Both the position numbers and the translations under genes were made by a program. A stretch of 64,000 bases of DNA from CADEED01 sp043747835. GTDB lineage: Bacteria > Pseudomonadota > Gammaproteobacteria > Steroidobacterales > Steroidobacteraceae. Of the stretch, positions 1 through 8,707 are shown piece by piece. Location of the stretch: contig JAYTOK010000153.1 of assembly GCA_043747835.1 (NCBI GenBank), positions 1 through 64,000 of the forward strand, written 5' to 3'. Position 1 is the stretch's first letter. The number at the start of each line of letters is the position of its first letter. The notes beneath the pieces were generated by a model that saw only the letters and a program-made list of their open reading frames with translations, was not told the origin of the DNA and ran no database searches.

Positions 1-44
1 AAAGGGGTCAGATCTGTTAGAGGACTAACAGATCTGACCCCTTT
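1..44. repeat. REP-like perfect palindrome, AGATCT family
   Basis: Positions 1-20 and 25-44 are perfect inverted repeats around a 4-base loop; each arm carries a GGGGTCAGATCTGTTAG core. It sits just downstream of the stop codon of the minus-strand sugar porter, so it could act as a transcript end. The same core recurs at 5125-5171, 5428-5474 and 32011-32030, which identifies it as a dispersed repeat rather than a unique terminator. Confidence 0.8.
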
Positions 45-60
45 CAGCGTTCTGACCTCT

Positions 61-1503
61 TTAAGCGTTCTGGCGCTTCCAGAAGAATCCGAGGCGCTCG
101 TTGTCGATGCCCTTGGTCTCGGGGATGAAGCGCAATACGAGGAACCCCGCGACGAACGCGAACCCGCCGTAGATCCAGAACGGCAGCGCGCCGTGCGTGA
201 ACGCATTGATCGCGCTCGAGCCGAACAGCCATGGAAAGGTCACGGCCACGACGAGATTCGCGCCCCACTGCGCCCAGACCGCGATCGACGTGGCCTGCGC
301 ACGAATGGGAGCGGGGAATATTTCCGACAGCATGATCCACACGATGGGTCCGAACGACAGGCCCAGCCCGACCATGTAGCAACACATCGCGATGAGGCCG
401 AACACCGGATCGCTGTCGCTGCGCATCAGGGATCCGAGCGCCAGCATCGACAACCCCATGACAATCGAGCCGGCGATCAGCAGCGGCTTGCGCCCCACGC
501 GGTCGACGACCAGCACCACACCCATCGTCGCGAGCATGTTGAGCGAGCGCGCAACGAGGACACCGAGGAATGCTTCGTCGGCGTGATAACCCAGTCGCTG
601 CAGGATTTGCGGCCCGTAGTACGAGATGGCCGTCAGACCGATGAACTGCTGGAGGATGTTGATCGCGACGCCAACGAAGAGCACACGGACGCCGAACGAC
701 AGCACGGGCGCGGTCACTGGCTTCTGGTTCGCGCTCGCCTCCAGATCCTCCATGGCCTCCCGCACCTCCTCGGGTTCCGCCGACTGTTCGATCGCGCGGC
801 GCGCTTCGTCACGGCGTCCTCGCCGCACCAGCCACACGGGGCTCTCCGGCACCGTGAAGCTCATGCAGAAAAGCGCCAGCGCCGGGATCGACAGCGCGAG
901 GTTCATGTATCGCCACCCCGACGCGAGCAACCACGCGTCGTCACCCTGCAGCGATATTCCCCAGTTGACGCAGAGTGCGATGCAGATGCCGCCCGCGATC
1001 GCGATCTGTTGATAGGCGCCGATCTGGCCACGCACCGCGCTCGGCGCGAACTCGCTGACGTACATCGGCGCGACGAAGGACGCGAGCGCCACCGCGAATC
1101 CACCCATGAAGCGGTAGACCATGAAGCTCCACATCGCATCCGGCGTCGACGTCCCGAGCGGCGCGATGCCGATCTCCGGAAACGCCGAGCCCACGGAGGA
1201 AACCACGAACAGCATCGCGGCAATGATGATCGGCAGCTTGCGGCCGAGCTTCTCCGCGACGAGCCGCGCCAGCAGCGAGCCGGCGATCGTGCCGACCAGC
1301 GCCGAGCACACGATGAAGCCGAGCAGCAGCTGGGCCGCCATCTCGCCCAGGACCCGCGGCGCCACGAATTGATGATCGAGCGCGCCCACCACTCCCGACA
1401 TGAGCGCGTAGCAGTAGCCGCACAGCAGCCAGCACTGCGCGGACACGAACGTCGTGCCCGTGACCGCCTTGATGTGATTCGTCGTGACCTTTGCGAGCTT
1501 CAT
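61..1503 (-). CDS. MFS sugar porter (SP family, XylE/GLUT-like)
   Basis: Predicted inner-membrane proton-coupled sugar symporter of 480 residues, the usual length for the family, with about 12 hydrophobic segments. Sugar-porter signatures are visible: RLVAEKLGRK after TM2, PESPVWLVRRGR before the central loop, VDRVGRKPLL in the second half, and PETKG near the C-terminus. The LQQFIGLTAISYYGP segment is the sugar-binding TM7 region. It lies 18 bases downstream of a close paralogue and is probably co-transcribed with it. The substrate (xylose, arabinose, glucose or similar) cannot be read from the sequence. Confidence 0.9.
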   Translation of the reverse strand: MKLAKVTTNHIKAVTGTTFVSAQCWLLCGYCYALMSGVVGALDHQFVAPRVLGEMAAQLLLGFIVCSALVGTIAGSLLARLVAEKLGRKLPIIIAAMLFVVSSVGSAFPEIGIAPLGTSTPDAMWSFMVYRFMGGFAVALASFVAPMYVSEFAPSAVRGQIGAYQQIAIAGGICIALCVNWGISLQGDDAWLLASGWRYMNLALSIPALALFCMSFTVPESPVWLVRRGRRDEARRAIEQSAEPEEVREAMEDLEASANQKPVTAPVLSFGVRVLFVGVAINILQQFIGLTAISYYGPQILQRLGYHADEAFLGVLVARSLNMLATMGVVLVVDRVGRKPLLIAGSIVMGLSMLALGSLMRSDSDPVFGLIAMCCYMVGLGLSFGPIVWIMLSEIFPAPIRAQATSIAVWAQWGANLVVAVTFPWLFGSSAINAFTHGALPFWIYGGFAFVAGFLVLRFIPETKGIDNERLGFFWKRQNA

Positions 1504-1521
1504 GCGGACATCCGTGGCTGG

Positions 1522-2982
1522 TCAGGCACGCGCGGATTCGAGTGGCGCCTGCCGCCGCCAGAAGGCGCCGATCGCGTCCTGGTCGACGCCCTTGGTTTCG
1601 GGCACATAGCGCAGCACGATGAATGCCGCGAGGATCGCGAAGCCGCCATACACCCAGAACGCGAAGCCGCCGTGCATGAGCCCGTTGAGCGTCGAGTCGC
1701 CGAACATCACGGGGAAGGTCGCGCATACGAGAAAGTTCGCGCTCCACTGCGCGGCGATTGCAATGGACATCGCCTGGCCGCGAATCGGCGCCGGAAAGAT
1801 CTCCGACATCAGGATCCACACGATCGGGCCGAAAGACATGCCGAGGCCCGCGAGATAGCAGCAGATGGCCACGAGCCCGACGGTGCCTGTGCTCTGCGCC
1901 TGAAACAACGAACCGATCACCATCATCGACATGCCCAGGATCATCGCGCCGACGATCAGCAGCGGCTTTCGCCCCACGCGATCCACGACGAGCACCACGC
2001 CCATGGTCGCGAGCAGATTGAGCGAGCGCGCGAGCAGGACGCCCAGATACGCGGCGTCCATGTGATACCCCATGCGCTGGAGGATCTCCGGACCGTAGTA
2101 CGAAATCGCATTGAGCCCGACGAGCTGCTGCAGAACGCTGAGCGCCACACCGACGAGCACGACGCGCGCGCCGAACGAAAAGAGCGGCAGAGGCTTCGCC
2201 TGCGACTGGTTCTCCTGCGAAAGATCTTCGAGCATCACGCGCACTTCTTCCGGATCCGCCGAACGTGAAAGCTGCTTGCGCGCCTGCTCGATGCGGCCGT
2301 GACGCACGAGCCAGCTCGGACTCTCGGGGACGGTGAAGCTCAGCCAGAAGAACGCGAGCGCCGGAATCGCCATCGACAGCATCATGTAACGCCAGCCGGT
2401 GTTCAGAACCCACAGATCGTCGCCCTGCAGCGCGATGCCCCAATTGACGAACAGGACCATGCAGATGCCGCCCGCGATCGCAATCTGCTGGTAAGCGCCG
2501 AGCTGCCCACGCACCGCGCTCGGCGCGAACTCCGCGACATACATGGGCGCAATGACCGATGCGAGTCCGACGGCCACACCACCGAGCACGCGATAGAAAA
2601 TGAACGGCCAGATGGCATCGGGACCCATGCCGCCCAGCGATGCGAGACCGATCTCCGGGAAGGCGGAGCCGAATGCCGAGACGATGAACAACACCGCCGC
2701 GACGATCATCGGACGCTTGCGGCCGAGCAGTTCCGCCAGGCGCCGCGCGCCGAGTGCCCCGATAATGGTGCCACCCAGCGCCGCGCACACCGTGAGGCCG
2801 AGCAGCAAGTTCGCGGCCGTTTCGTTCATGCCGCGCGGTTCGATGAAATTGTGGTCGATGGCGCCGATGACGCCCGAGATCACCGCGGTGCAGTAACCGA
2901 AGAGCAGCGAAGACAACGTCGACACGAAGGCCGTGCCGGTCACGGCCTGGATGTGGCTGGTCGAAACCTTGGCGAGTTTCAT
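1522..2982 (-). CDS. MFS sugar porter (SP family), paralogue of the adjacent gene
   Basis: Inner-membrane sugar symporter of 486 residues. It shares nearly every signature with the 61-1503 protein, including the start MKLAKV, the SEFAPSAVRGQ-type loop, PESPSWLVRHGR, VDRVGRKPLL and PETKG, so the pair arose by tandem duplication. It starts at 2982 and the kinase gene ends at 2991, leaving 8 bases between them, so kinase and transporters may form one transcript. The central loop differs more than the membrane segments, which may mean different sugars or regulation. Confidence 0.9.
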   Translation of the reverse strand: MKLAKVSTSHIQAVTGTAFVSTLSSLLFGYCTAVISGVIGAIDHNFIEPRGMNETAANLLLGLTVCAALGGTIIGALGARRLAELLGRKRPMIVAAVLFIVSAFGSAFPEIGLASLGGMGPDAIWPFIFYRVLGGVAVGLASVIAPMYVAEFAPSAVRGQLGAYQQIAIAGGICMVLFVNWGIALQGDDLWVLNTGWRYMMLSMAIPALAFFWLSFTVPESPSWLVRHGRIEQARKQLSRSADPEEVRVMLEDLSQENQSQAKPLPLFSFGARVVLVGVALSVLQQLVGLNAISYYGPEILQRMGYHMDAAYLGVLLARSLNLLATMGVVLVVDRVGRKPLLIVGAMILGMSMMVIGSLFQAQSTGTVGLVAICCYLAGLGMSFGPIVWILMSEIFPAPIRGQAMSIAIAAQWSANFLVCATFPVMFGDSTLNGLMHGGFAFWVYGGFAILAAFIVLRYVPETKGVDQDAIGAFWRRQAPLESARA

Positions 2983-2990
2983 GGCGATCG

Positions 2991-4910
2991 TCAGGCGGCG
3001 GCCGACGCTGTGTCCGGTCCGTTGACGGGAAGGCGGATGTAGAAGGTCGTGCCACGGCCGACTTCGGTTTCGAAGTGGATAGTGCCGCCGTGCTTGTCGA
3101 CGATGACCGCGCGCGCGATGGCGAGCCCCTGCCCCGTACCCTTGCCAACTTCTTTCGTCGTGAAAAACGGATCGAAGATGCGCGAACGGACGTCGACGGG
3201 AATGCCCTTGCCGGAATCGGAGATCGCGATCTCGACCTGCTCGCCCAGCACGCGCGTCGCGACGCGGATCTTGCCCTTGTTGGGAGTGCCCTTCACGACG
3301 TCGCCGATCGCATGTGCCGCGTTCACGATGAGGTTGAGCACGACCTGATTGATCTCGCCCGCATAGCAGTTCACGAGCGGGACGTTTCCGAGATCTGTCT
3401 CGACCTCGGCCACGTATCTATATTCGTTCGACGCGATGACCAGGGTGCTCTGGATCGCCTGGTTGAGGTCGGACTGCGCCATCTCCTTGCGGTCCGGATG
3501 CGCGAACTCCTTCATCGAACGCACGATCGCGGCGACGCGGCCGAGGCCGTCTCGCGCGCGATCGAGTGCCACGGGCGCGTTTTCGAGGATGTAGTCGAGA
3601 TCTGCGTCGTCCTCGGCTTCCTCCGCGGCTTTCGCGGCGGCGGCGACGACGGTGCCATTGGGGTTCGGGTCCTGGGTTGCCGTGCGCAGCTCGCGATACT
3701 TGTCGACGATCTCGGTCAGGTCGTCCATCGCCTCGCGCACGAAGTGCACGCTGTCGGAGACGAACTGCACCGGCGTATTGATCTCGTGCGCGACGCCGGC
3801 TGCGAGACGCCCGACGCTCTCGAGCTTCTGCGCCTGCGCGAGATCGGACTCGAGGCGGCGCTGATCCGTCACGTCGATCATCATGCCGCGCAACACCTTG
3901 TGCTGGCCGGTGCTCTCGCTCGTTTCGCAATTCACCACCCAGCGCAGATCGACTCGCTTTTCGTCCTGCGTGAGCACGGTGGTTTCGAGCTCGAAATTCC
4001 CGGACTTGCTGTCGTCGATGCGCTGGCGCGTCGGGCCGTTGCGCTCACGCGGCATGAGCTTGTCGAGGAACCCGATCTGCTTCCAGACCTCCTCGCTGAA
4101 TCCGAGACGCTGCGGCCCCTGCGGACCGATGTATTCGAAATGGCCGTCCTCGGCGTCGAGAGCAAACGGGATCGCCTGCGTGCCTTCGACGACGAGCCGG
4201 TATTGCTCGCGGCCGCGCTCCAGTTCTTTCGTGCGCTCCGAGACGAGCCGCTCGAGTCGCTGTTTCTCCGTGCGCTCCATCTGCCGGCGCTCCTCGAACA
4301 TGCGCACGACCTCGGACATCATGACGCTGAACGAGTGCGCGAGTGCGAGCAGAATCGCGAACAGCAGGACGACCGCCGTCGTCATCGCGGGGAACTGCGC
4401 CGCGCGCAAACGCCCGGTGTGGATGTGCTCCGTCGACAGCGCAAGATAGAGTTGGCCCGACGCGCCCTCGCCCACGTTGATGTCGCTCGTCGTGACGAAC
4501 ACGCGATCGTCGGCGAGCTTCACCGGCTCACCGGTCGCAAGAGTGTTGGGGAAGTGGCCGTGGCCGGCGAGACGCCGGCCGCCCGACGTGTAGACGGCGA
4601 CGCCGTACACGTTCTTGTCGGAGACGAGCGGGTTGATCGTCTCCTGCGCGAGCACCGGGTCGCCCGTGGCAACGGCGCCATAGAGCTGCGAACTGAGGTT
4701 CGACGAGTACATCGAAGACTTGGCGCGGATGCTCGTCACGAGAACGGAGTCATCGTACGTCGCGTAGCCCACGACTCCCGCGACGATGCTCATGATGAAC
4801 ACGAGCGCGAGACTGCCCATGAGCTGCGCCTGCAACGGCAGTTCAGTCGTCGCGTGTTCGGTGGCTGCCGGATCGGTTTGCGCGGGTGTTTCTTGGCTCG
4901 GGTCGTTCAT
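2991..4910 (-). CDS. Membrane sensor histidine kinase with PAS domain
   Basis: Two-component sensor of 639 residues. TM1 at about 30-53 and TM2 at about 170-190 enclose a periplasmic sensor region. A charged coiled coil and a PAS/PAC segment (EQYRLVVEGTQ onwards) follow. The H-box is GVAHEINTPVQF (phospho-acceptor His). The ATPase domain has DSGKGIP (G1), FDPFFTTKEVGKGTGQGL (F and G2 boxes). The start at 4910 is preferred over 4925 because GGAG lies just upstream. No response regulator is adjacent; the next genes downstream are two sugar porters, hinting at a role in sugar sensing, but the ligand is unknown. Confidence 0.88.
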   Translation of the reverse strand: MNDPSQETPAQTDPAATEHATTELPLQAQLMGSLALVFIMSIVAGVVGYATYDDSVLVTSIRAKSSMYSSNLSSQLYGAVATGDPVLAQETINPLVSDKNVYGVAVYTSGGRRLAGHGHFPNTLATGEPVKLADDRVFVTTSDINVGEGASGQLYLALSTEHIHTGRLRAAQFPAMTTAVVLLFAILLALAHSFSVMMSEVVRMFEERRQMERTEKQRLERLVSERTKELERGREQYRLVVEGTQAIPFALDAEDGHFEYIGPQGPQRLGFSEEVWKQIGFLDKLMPRERNGPTRQRIDDSKSGNFELETTVLTQDEKRVDLRWVVNCETSESTGQHKVLRGMMIDVTDQRRLESDLAQAQKLESVGRLAAGVAHEINTPVQFVSDSVHFVREAMDDLTEIVDKYRELRTATQDPNPNGTVVAAAAKAAEEAEDDADLDYILENAPVALDRARDGLGRVAAIVRSMKEFAHPDRKEMAQSDLNQAIQSTLVIASNEYRYVAEVETDLGNVPLVNCYAGEINQVVLNLIVNAAHAIGDVVKGTPNKGKIRVATRVLGEQVEIAISDSGKGIPVDVRSRIFDPFFTTKEVGKGTGQGLAIARAVIVDKHGGTIHFETEVGRGTTFYIRLPVNGPDTASAAA

Positions 4911-5124
4911 CGAGGCTCCATCCACGGGCGGAGGACAGGTCTGAAAACCTGACTGGCCCGGTGGACTTATCGGAACCTGAGGGGATTCCCTTGAACGATT
5001 CCACGCAGGAATGGGCCGAGCCGGGGGCCCGGCACGCGGCAGGTTTTTGCCGTGCGAATGGCTGTGACGGACGTCTCAGGGAGCACTGGCGCGGAGCGGG
5101 CGGTGGTAGCGCTGACAACCGCAC
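4911..5124. other. Intergenic region upstream of the histidine kinase
   Basis: No convincing gene is seen in this 214-base stretch. It should hold the promoter of the kinase/sugar-porter series on the minus strand. Together with the repeat-bracketed block that follows, it makes a gene-free gap of about 560 bases. Confidence 0.5.
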
Positions 5125-5474
5125 TAAAGGGGTCAGATCTGTTTAGCGGATAAAGGGGACAGATCTATTTTTTTCTGCCGGACGTCGGCGCTTCGCCAAC
5201 GTTTTCCGATGTGGGGCGCAGCCCCTGACGATGGGCAGCCGGGGGGCGCAGGGCGGCGCCACTCACTGCGACACCGATGCGTGCCGCGACGCATTGAGGC
5301 GCCGAACAAGCTGCACCGGCTGCGTACGGCGGCGCGGATTGCAAAAAGTGCGCGCGAACAAATCCGCCGGCGAGCGACCACAACGGAAACCAATGCTCAC
5401 GCGAGCGCCGTTGACCTATCGCCCCCGAAAATAGATCTGTCCCCTTTATCGGCTAAACAGATCTGTCCCCTTTA
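5125..5474. repeat. REPIN/MITE-like block with 47-bp inverted ends
   Basis: Positions 5125-5171 and 5428-5474 are inverted repeats matching at 45 of 47 positions by my alignment; each end contains two tandem copies of the GGGGACAGATCT-type motif. The roughly 256 bases between them hold no convincing ORF. The right end overlaps the stop codon of the DUF1080 gene (5472-5474). The structure resembles a non-autonomous element or a REP doublet; no transposase is present nearby. Confidence 0.75.
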
Positions 5475-6935
5475 AAGCTTCCGGAGCCAGATGTTCCGGA
5501 AGCGCACCTTGTGGCCGTGATCCTGCAGTCGCAGCGGCAGGTTGCCATGCGGGAAGTAGCTAGGCGCGCCGATGTAGGTCGTGCCGCCCTTGAACGAGAT
5601 GTTGTTCTGCACGAGCACGCCGTTGTGCAGCACGGTGACTCGCGCGGCAGACGCAAGAGAGCCATCTGCATTGAACCGTGGCGCGGTGTAGATGATGTCG
5701 TAGACGTTCCAGGTCTCGGCCGGCAGCGTCGCATTCACTAGAGGCGGGTACTGCTTGTAGATGGACCCGACCATGCCATTCACGTAGGTCGGATTCCTGA
5801 AGTTGTCTAGCACCTGCACTTCGTAGACGTCCTGCAGGAACACGCCGCTGTTGCCGCGATCCTGATTCACGTTCGACGCCGGCAACTCGGGCCCGCACCA
5901 CTCGATGTGGAGCTGCACGTCGCCGAAGCTCTCCTTCGTCTGGACGTCGCCGGTGCCCGGCGCCACGACCATCTCGCCGTTCACGACGGTCCATTCGGCA
6001 TTCGCGCCCGTCTTCGCGTTCTTCCACGCGTCCACGTTTTTGCCATCGAACAGGATGACCGCATCGGAAGGCGCCGCGCCCACGACCGCGCCCGGCGTGA
6101 CCTTCGCCGGCACGGGGAACCAGACCTCGGTGACTTTCGGTTCCGGCGCCGCGTCGTCTTCTTTCGCGATCGGACGAATCCTGATGTTGCGGTAGAAAAT
6201 CTCGGCGCTCTCGGCCTGCAGCGCGATCTTGCCGCGCTCGAGCTTCACCCATTTGTTGGACGCCGCATCCCAGGATTTGAGATCCGACACGCGCATGTTC
6301 ACGACGCCGTTCACGAGGTGCGTCACCTTGTCGCCGCGAACGATGATCTGCACCGTGTTCCAGCCCGGGTACTCGTTGACCTGGCCGTGATACGTACGCT
6401 CGAACTTGTCCTTGTCGCCGCGGATCACCGGCACACCGCCGTTCTCCGGCAGTGCATAGCGCCCGGTCTTCGGGTTCACGAAACTCGCGAGCTGAGTGGT
6501 GATCGCCCACGAGTCGCCGGTGTCGCCTTCCTGGATCTGCGCTTCCGCAGCGGCCGGCCAATCGTTCGGACGATCGCGATGCACGTGGTAGAGCAATCCG
6601 GCATCGCGCACATGTTCGAGTCGCGGCGCGAATTTCTTCTCGCCCCAGCGGTACTCGAGGCTGAGCACGTAGTCCTGGTATTCCGCGTTCGTGGTGAGAA
6701 CGACATTCGGCGGCGCGGTGCCCAAGGCTTCGTCGCGGTACGCGTGGATCTCGCCTTTCTCGACGTCAAAGTAGCTTGAGGGGGCCAACGCGTTCTCGGG
6801 CGCCTTGGAAGCGTACGTCGCGGTCCATCCGTCGAGATTCTTGCCGTTGAAGAGCGGCTTCCAGGCTGGTGGCGCGGCGGAGGTCGCGGTCGCGACGAAT
6901 AAACAAACGCACGCGTAGGCAGTCGTTCTGAACAT
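5472..6935 (-). CDS. Secreted protein with two DUF1080 (3-keto-disaccharide hydrolase) domains
   Basis: A 487-residue protein with an N-terminal signal peptide (hydrophobic residues 4-20, cleavage near ATSAAP). Two concanavalin-like DUF1080 units are visible: the first begins WKPLFNGKNLDGW near residue 24, the second VILFDGKNVDAWKN near residue 285. GNSGVFLQDVYEVQVLDN is the typical DUF1080 core of the second unit. The family acts on glycans, including 3-keto-glycosides, in the periplasm or outside. The start at 6935 is chosen because GAGGGGG lies just upstream and the signal peptide follows; longer upstream frames lack a signal. The stop codon lies inside a REP repeat. Confidence 0.85.
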   Translation of the reverse strand: MFRTTAYACVCLFVATATSAAPPAWKPLFNGKNLDGWTATYASKAPENALAPSSYFDVEKGEIHAYRDEALGTAPPNVVLTTNAEYQDYVLSLEYRWGEKKFAPRLEHVRDAGLLYHVHRDRPNDWPAAAEAQIQEGDTGDSWAITTQLASFVNPKTGRYALPENGGVPVIRGDKDKFERTYHGQVNEYPGWNTVQIIVRGDKVTHLVNGVVNMRVSDLKSWDAASNKWVKLERGKIALQAESAEIFYRNIRIRPIAKEDDAAPEPKVTEVWFPVPAKVTPGAVVGAAPSDAVILFDGKNVDAWKNAKTGANAEWTVVNGEMVVAPGTGDVQTKESFGDVQLHIEWCGPELPASNVNQDRGNSGVFLQDVYEVQVLDNFRNPTYVNGMVGSIYKQYPPLVNATLPAETWNVYDIIYTAPRFNADGSLASAARVTVLHNGVLVQNNISFKGGTTYIGAPSYFPHGNLPLRLQDHGHKVRFRNIWLRKL

Positions 6936-6984
6936 CGAGATCCCCCTCAAAAAACGGCGGCAAAGTGTAACAAACGAATAAAGG

Positions 6985-7018
6985 GGGCTCGTCCGGCAGG
7001 GGGCCACCGGACGAGCCC
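6985..7018. terminator. Strong hairpin downstream of tRNA-Lys
   Basis: GGGCTCGTCCGG at 6985-6996 pairs perfectly with 7007-7018 around a 10-base loop. Read on the minus strand the hairpin is followed by a short CCTTT run. It lies 200 bases beyond the tRNA-Lys 3' end and 50 bases before the DUF1080 start, so it may end the tRNA/queC transcript; the weak T-run leaves this uncertain. Confidence 0.4.
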
Positions 7019-7218
7019 GACCCCTACCCCATGGAGGCCATGGTCGGTAGTTGCGCTGATTCGTGGTGGTGCGGCATGTCCCCTCCCTGACGTCGCCTCT
7101 GCGCGATATTGCTCGCCCGTGCACCGATTTGCACGTTTTCTAAAGCAAATAGTCGAGAGTCGGCCGCCCGGGGTGACCGCTTTTGAACGCTTGCAGACCA
7201 ATCGGGAGGATGGGGATT

Positions 7219-7291
7219 TGGGTCGGGTGGGACTCGAACCCACGACTAACGCCTTAAAAGGGCGCTGCTCTACCAACTGAGCTACCGACCC
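7219..7291 (-). tRNA. tRNA-Lys(TTT)
   Basis: The minus strand folds into a cloverleaf: acceptor GGGTCGG/CCGACCC with discriminator A, D-arm GCTCAGTTGGTAGAGC, anticodon loop CTTTTAA (anticodon TTT) and T-arm GTGGGTTCGAGTCCCAC. No CCA is encoded. It lies 22 bases downstream of queC on the same strand. Confidence 0.96.
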
Positions 7292-7312
7292 CCAAACTTT
7301 AGGGCGCGCAGT

Positions 7313-7984
7313 CTACACATACCTCGTGGGATCGACGACCCCTGCGGCCGTGAATCCATCGCGCCGGATTCGGCAGGAATCGCAGCGGCCGCAGGCTCGC
7401 CCAAAGCTGTCCGCCTGATAGCAGGAAACGGTCAGCGAATAGTCGACGCCGAGACGCAAACCTTCGCGCACGATCTGCGCTTTGCTCATCTGGATGAGCG
7501 GCGCGCGGATCGCGAGCCGCGCGCCCTCCACTCCCGCCTTCGTCGCGAGGTGCGCGAGCTTTTCGAACGCGTCGACGAACTCCGGGCGGCAATCCGGGTA
7601 GCCGGAATAGTCGACGGCATTGACGCCGATGTGGATTTCACTGGCCCCGAGAACTTCGGCCCAGCCCAGCGCGACGGACAACATGATCGTGTTGCGCGCG
7701 GGGACGTAGGTGATCGGTATGCCGCGGGTCGGCTCGGTCGGCACGGCCAACGTGCGATCGGTCAGCGCGGAGCCGCCGATGTTCGCGAGGTCGACGAGGA
7801 TCGTGCGGTGCTCGCGCGCGCCGAGAGCGCGCGCCACGGCCGACGCGGCGTTGAGCTCCACTTGATGGCGCTGGCCGTACGCGATCGAGAGCGCGTAACA
7901 CTCGAGCCCCGATTCGCGCGCGAGCGCGAGCACGGTCGCGGAATCGACTCCGCCGGAAAGCAAAACGACTGCGCGCGCGCTCAT
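7313..7984 (-). CDS. queC: 7-cyano-7-deazaguanine synthase QueC
   Basis: Converts 7-carboxy-7-deazaguanine to preQ0 with ATP and ammonia in queuosine biosynthesis. The 223-residue length is typical. The N-terminal PP-loop LLSGGVDSAT (about residues 8-17) binds ATP, VPARNTIMLSVAL is the conserved middle motif, and the C-terminal cysteines SCYQ...CGRCDSCRIR bind zinc. The start overlaps the queE stop by 4 bases (ATGA), indicating translational coupling with the preceding pathway enzyme. Confidence 0.97.
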   Translation of the reverse strand: MSARAVVLLSGGVDSATVLALARESGLECYALSIAYGQRHQVELNAASAVARALGAREHRTILVDLANIGGSALTDRTLAVPTEPTRGIPITYVPARNTIMLSVALGWAEVLGASEIHIGVNAVDYSGYPDCRPEFVDAFEKLAHLATKAGVEGARLAIRAPLIQMSKAQIVREGLRLGVDYSLTVSCYQADSFGRACGRCDSCRIRRDGFTAAGVVDPTRYV

Positions 7985-8691
7985 TTGCCCGGCACGTTAC
8001 CCCAGAGCACCTTGTGCAGCTGCATCTGGAAGCGAACCGGCAGACGATCCTCGAGGATCCAGTCGGCGAGTTGTCGCGGTTCGAGTTGCCCGGCGCTGGG
8101 ACTGAACAGCACGGTGCAACGCCTCGGCAGCGACAGTTCCGCAAGCTTCGCGCGGCTCCATTCGTAGTCGGCGCGATCGCAGATCACGAACTTGATCTGC
8201 TCGTCGGCGCGCAGCAGATCGAGATCGGCGTAGCGATTGCGGCGCTCCTCGCCCGAGCCCGGCGTCTTCACGTCGACGACGCGGACCACGCGTGGGTCCA
8301 CATTGCCGATCGGCATCGCCCCACTCGTCTCGATCGATACGCGGTAACCGGCATCGCAAAGCGCGCTCAGCAGCGGCAAACAGTTCTTCTGCGCGAGCGG
8401 CTCGCCGCCGGTCACGCAGACGTAACGCGAAGCGGCCTCAACGGGCGTTGCGAACGCGCGCACTTTCGCGAGCACGTCTTCGAGAGTGAACCACTCGCCG
8501 CCGTGAAAGGCATACGCGGTATCGCAGAACTGGCAACGCAGCGGGCAACCCGTCAGTCGCACGAACACAGTGGGGAATCCCACGGTGTCGGCCTCGCCCT
8601 GCAGCGAGTAGAAGATTTCGGTGATCTTCAGGCGACGTGCGGCGTTCGCCTCGTTCGAGGCGTCGGCCTCGATCTCGGCGACCTCACTCAT
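7981..8691 (-). CDS. queE: 7-carboxy-7-deazaguanine synthase QueE
   Basis: Radical-SAM enzyme that makes 7-carboxy-7-deazaguanine from carboxytetrahydropterin, the step before QueC. About 236 residues. The GCPLRCQFCDTAYAF motif supplies the CxxxCxxC cluster ligands and VTGGEPL is the radical-SAM glycine-rich motif. The ATG at 8691 is preferred to a GTG at 8697 because GGGAG lies at the right distance. It directly follows cpoB, so queE-queC appear to be the tail of the Tol-Pal transcript, a common gammaproteobacterial order. Confidence 0.96.
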   Translation of the reverse strand: MSEVAEIEADASNEANAARRLKITEIFYSLQGEADTVGFPTVFVRLTGCPLRCQFCDTAYAFHGGEWFTLEDVLAKVRAFATPVEAASRYVCVTGGEPLAQKNCLPLLSALCDAGYRVSIETSGAMPIGNVDPRVVRVVDVKTPGSGEERRNRYADLDLLRADEQIKFVICDRADYEWSRAKLAELSLPRRCTVLFSPSAGQLEPRQLADWILEDRLPVRFQMQLHKVLWGNVPGK

Positions 8692-8707
8692 TCCCACTCC
8701 CGCGCTG

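Noticed and set aside
193..2268. Very long plus-strand frame of 691 codons across the sugar porter genes
   Set aside because: It is the reverse-strand shadow of two clear MFS transporters; its translation is Arg/His/Asp-rich with no fold-like pattern, typical of antisense frames in GC-rich DNA.
1522..2982. Sugar porter pair as a novel transport system
   Set aside because: Tandem duplication of ordinary SP-family transporters is common; nothing beyond the duplication is unusual.
5172..5427. Small genes in the interior of the 350-bp repeat block
   Set aside because: Short frames on both strands here have no start signals or recognisable sequence and are low-complexity.
7313..8691. preQ1 riboswitch upstream of queE-queC
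   Set aside because: queE follows cpoB after only 16 bases, leaving no room for an aptamer; no preQ1-like structure seen.
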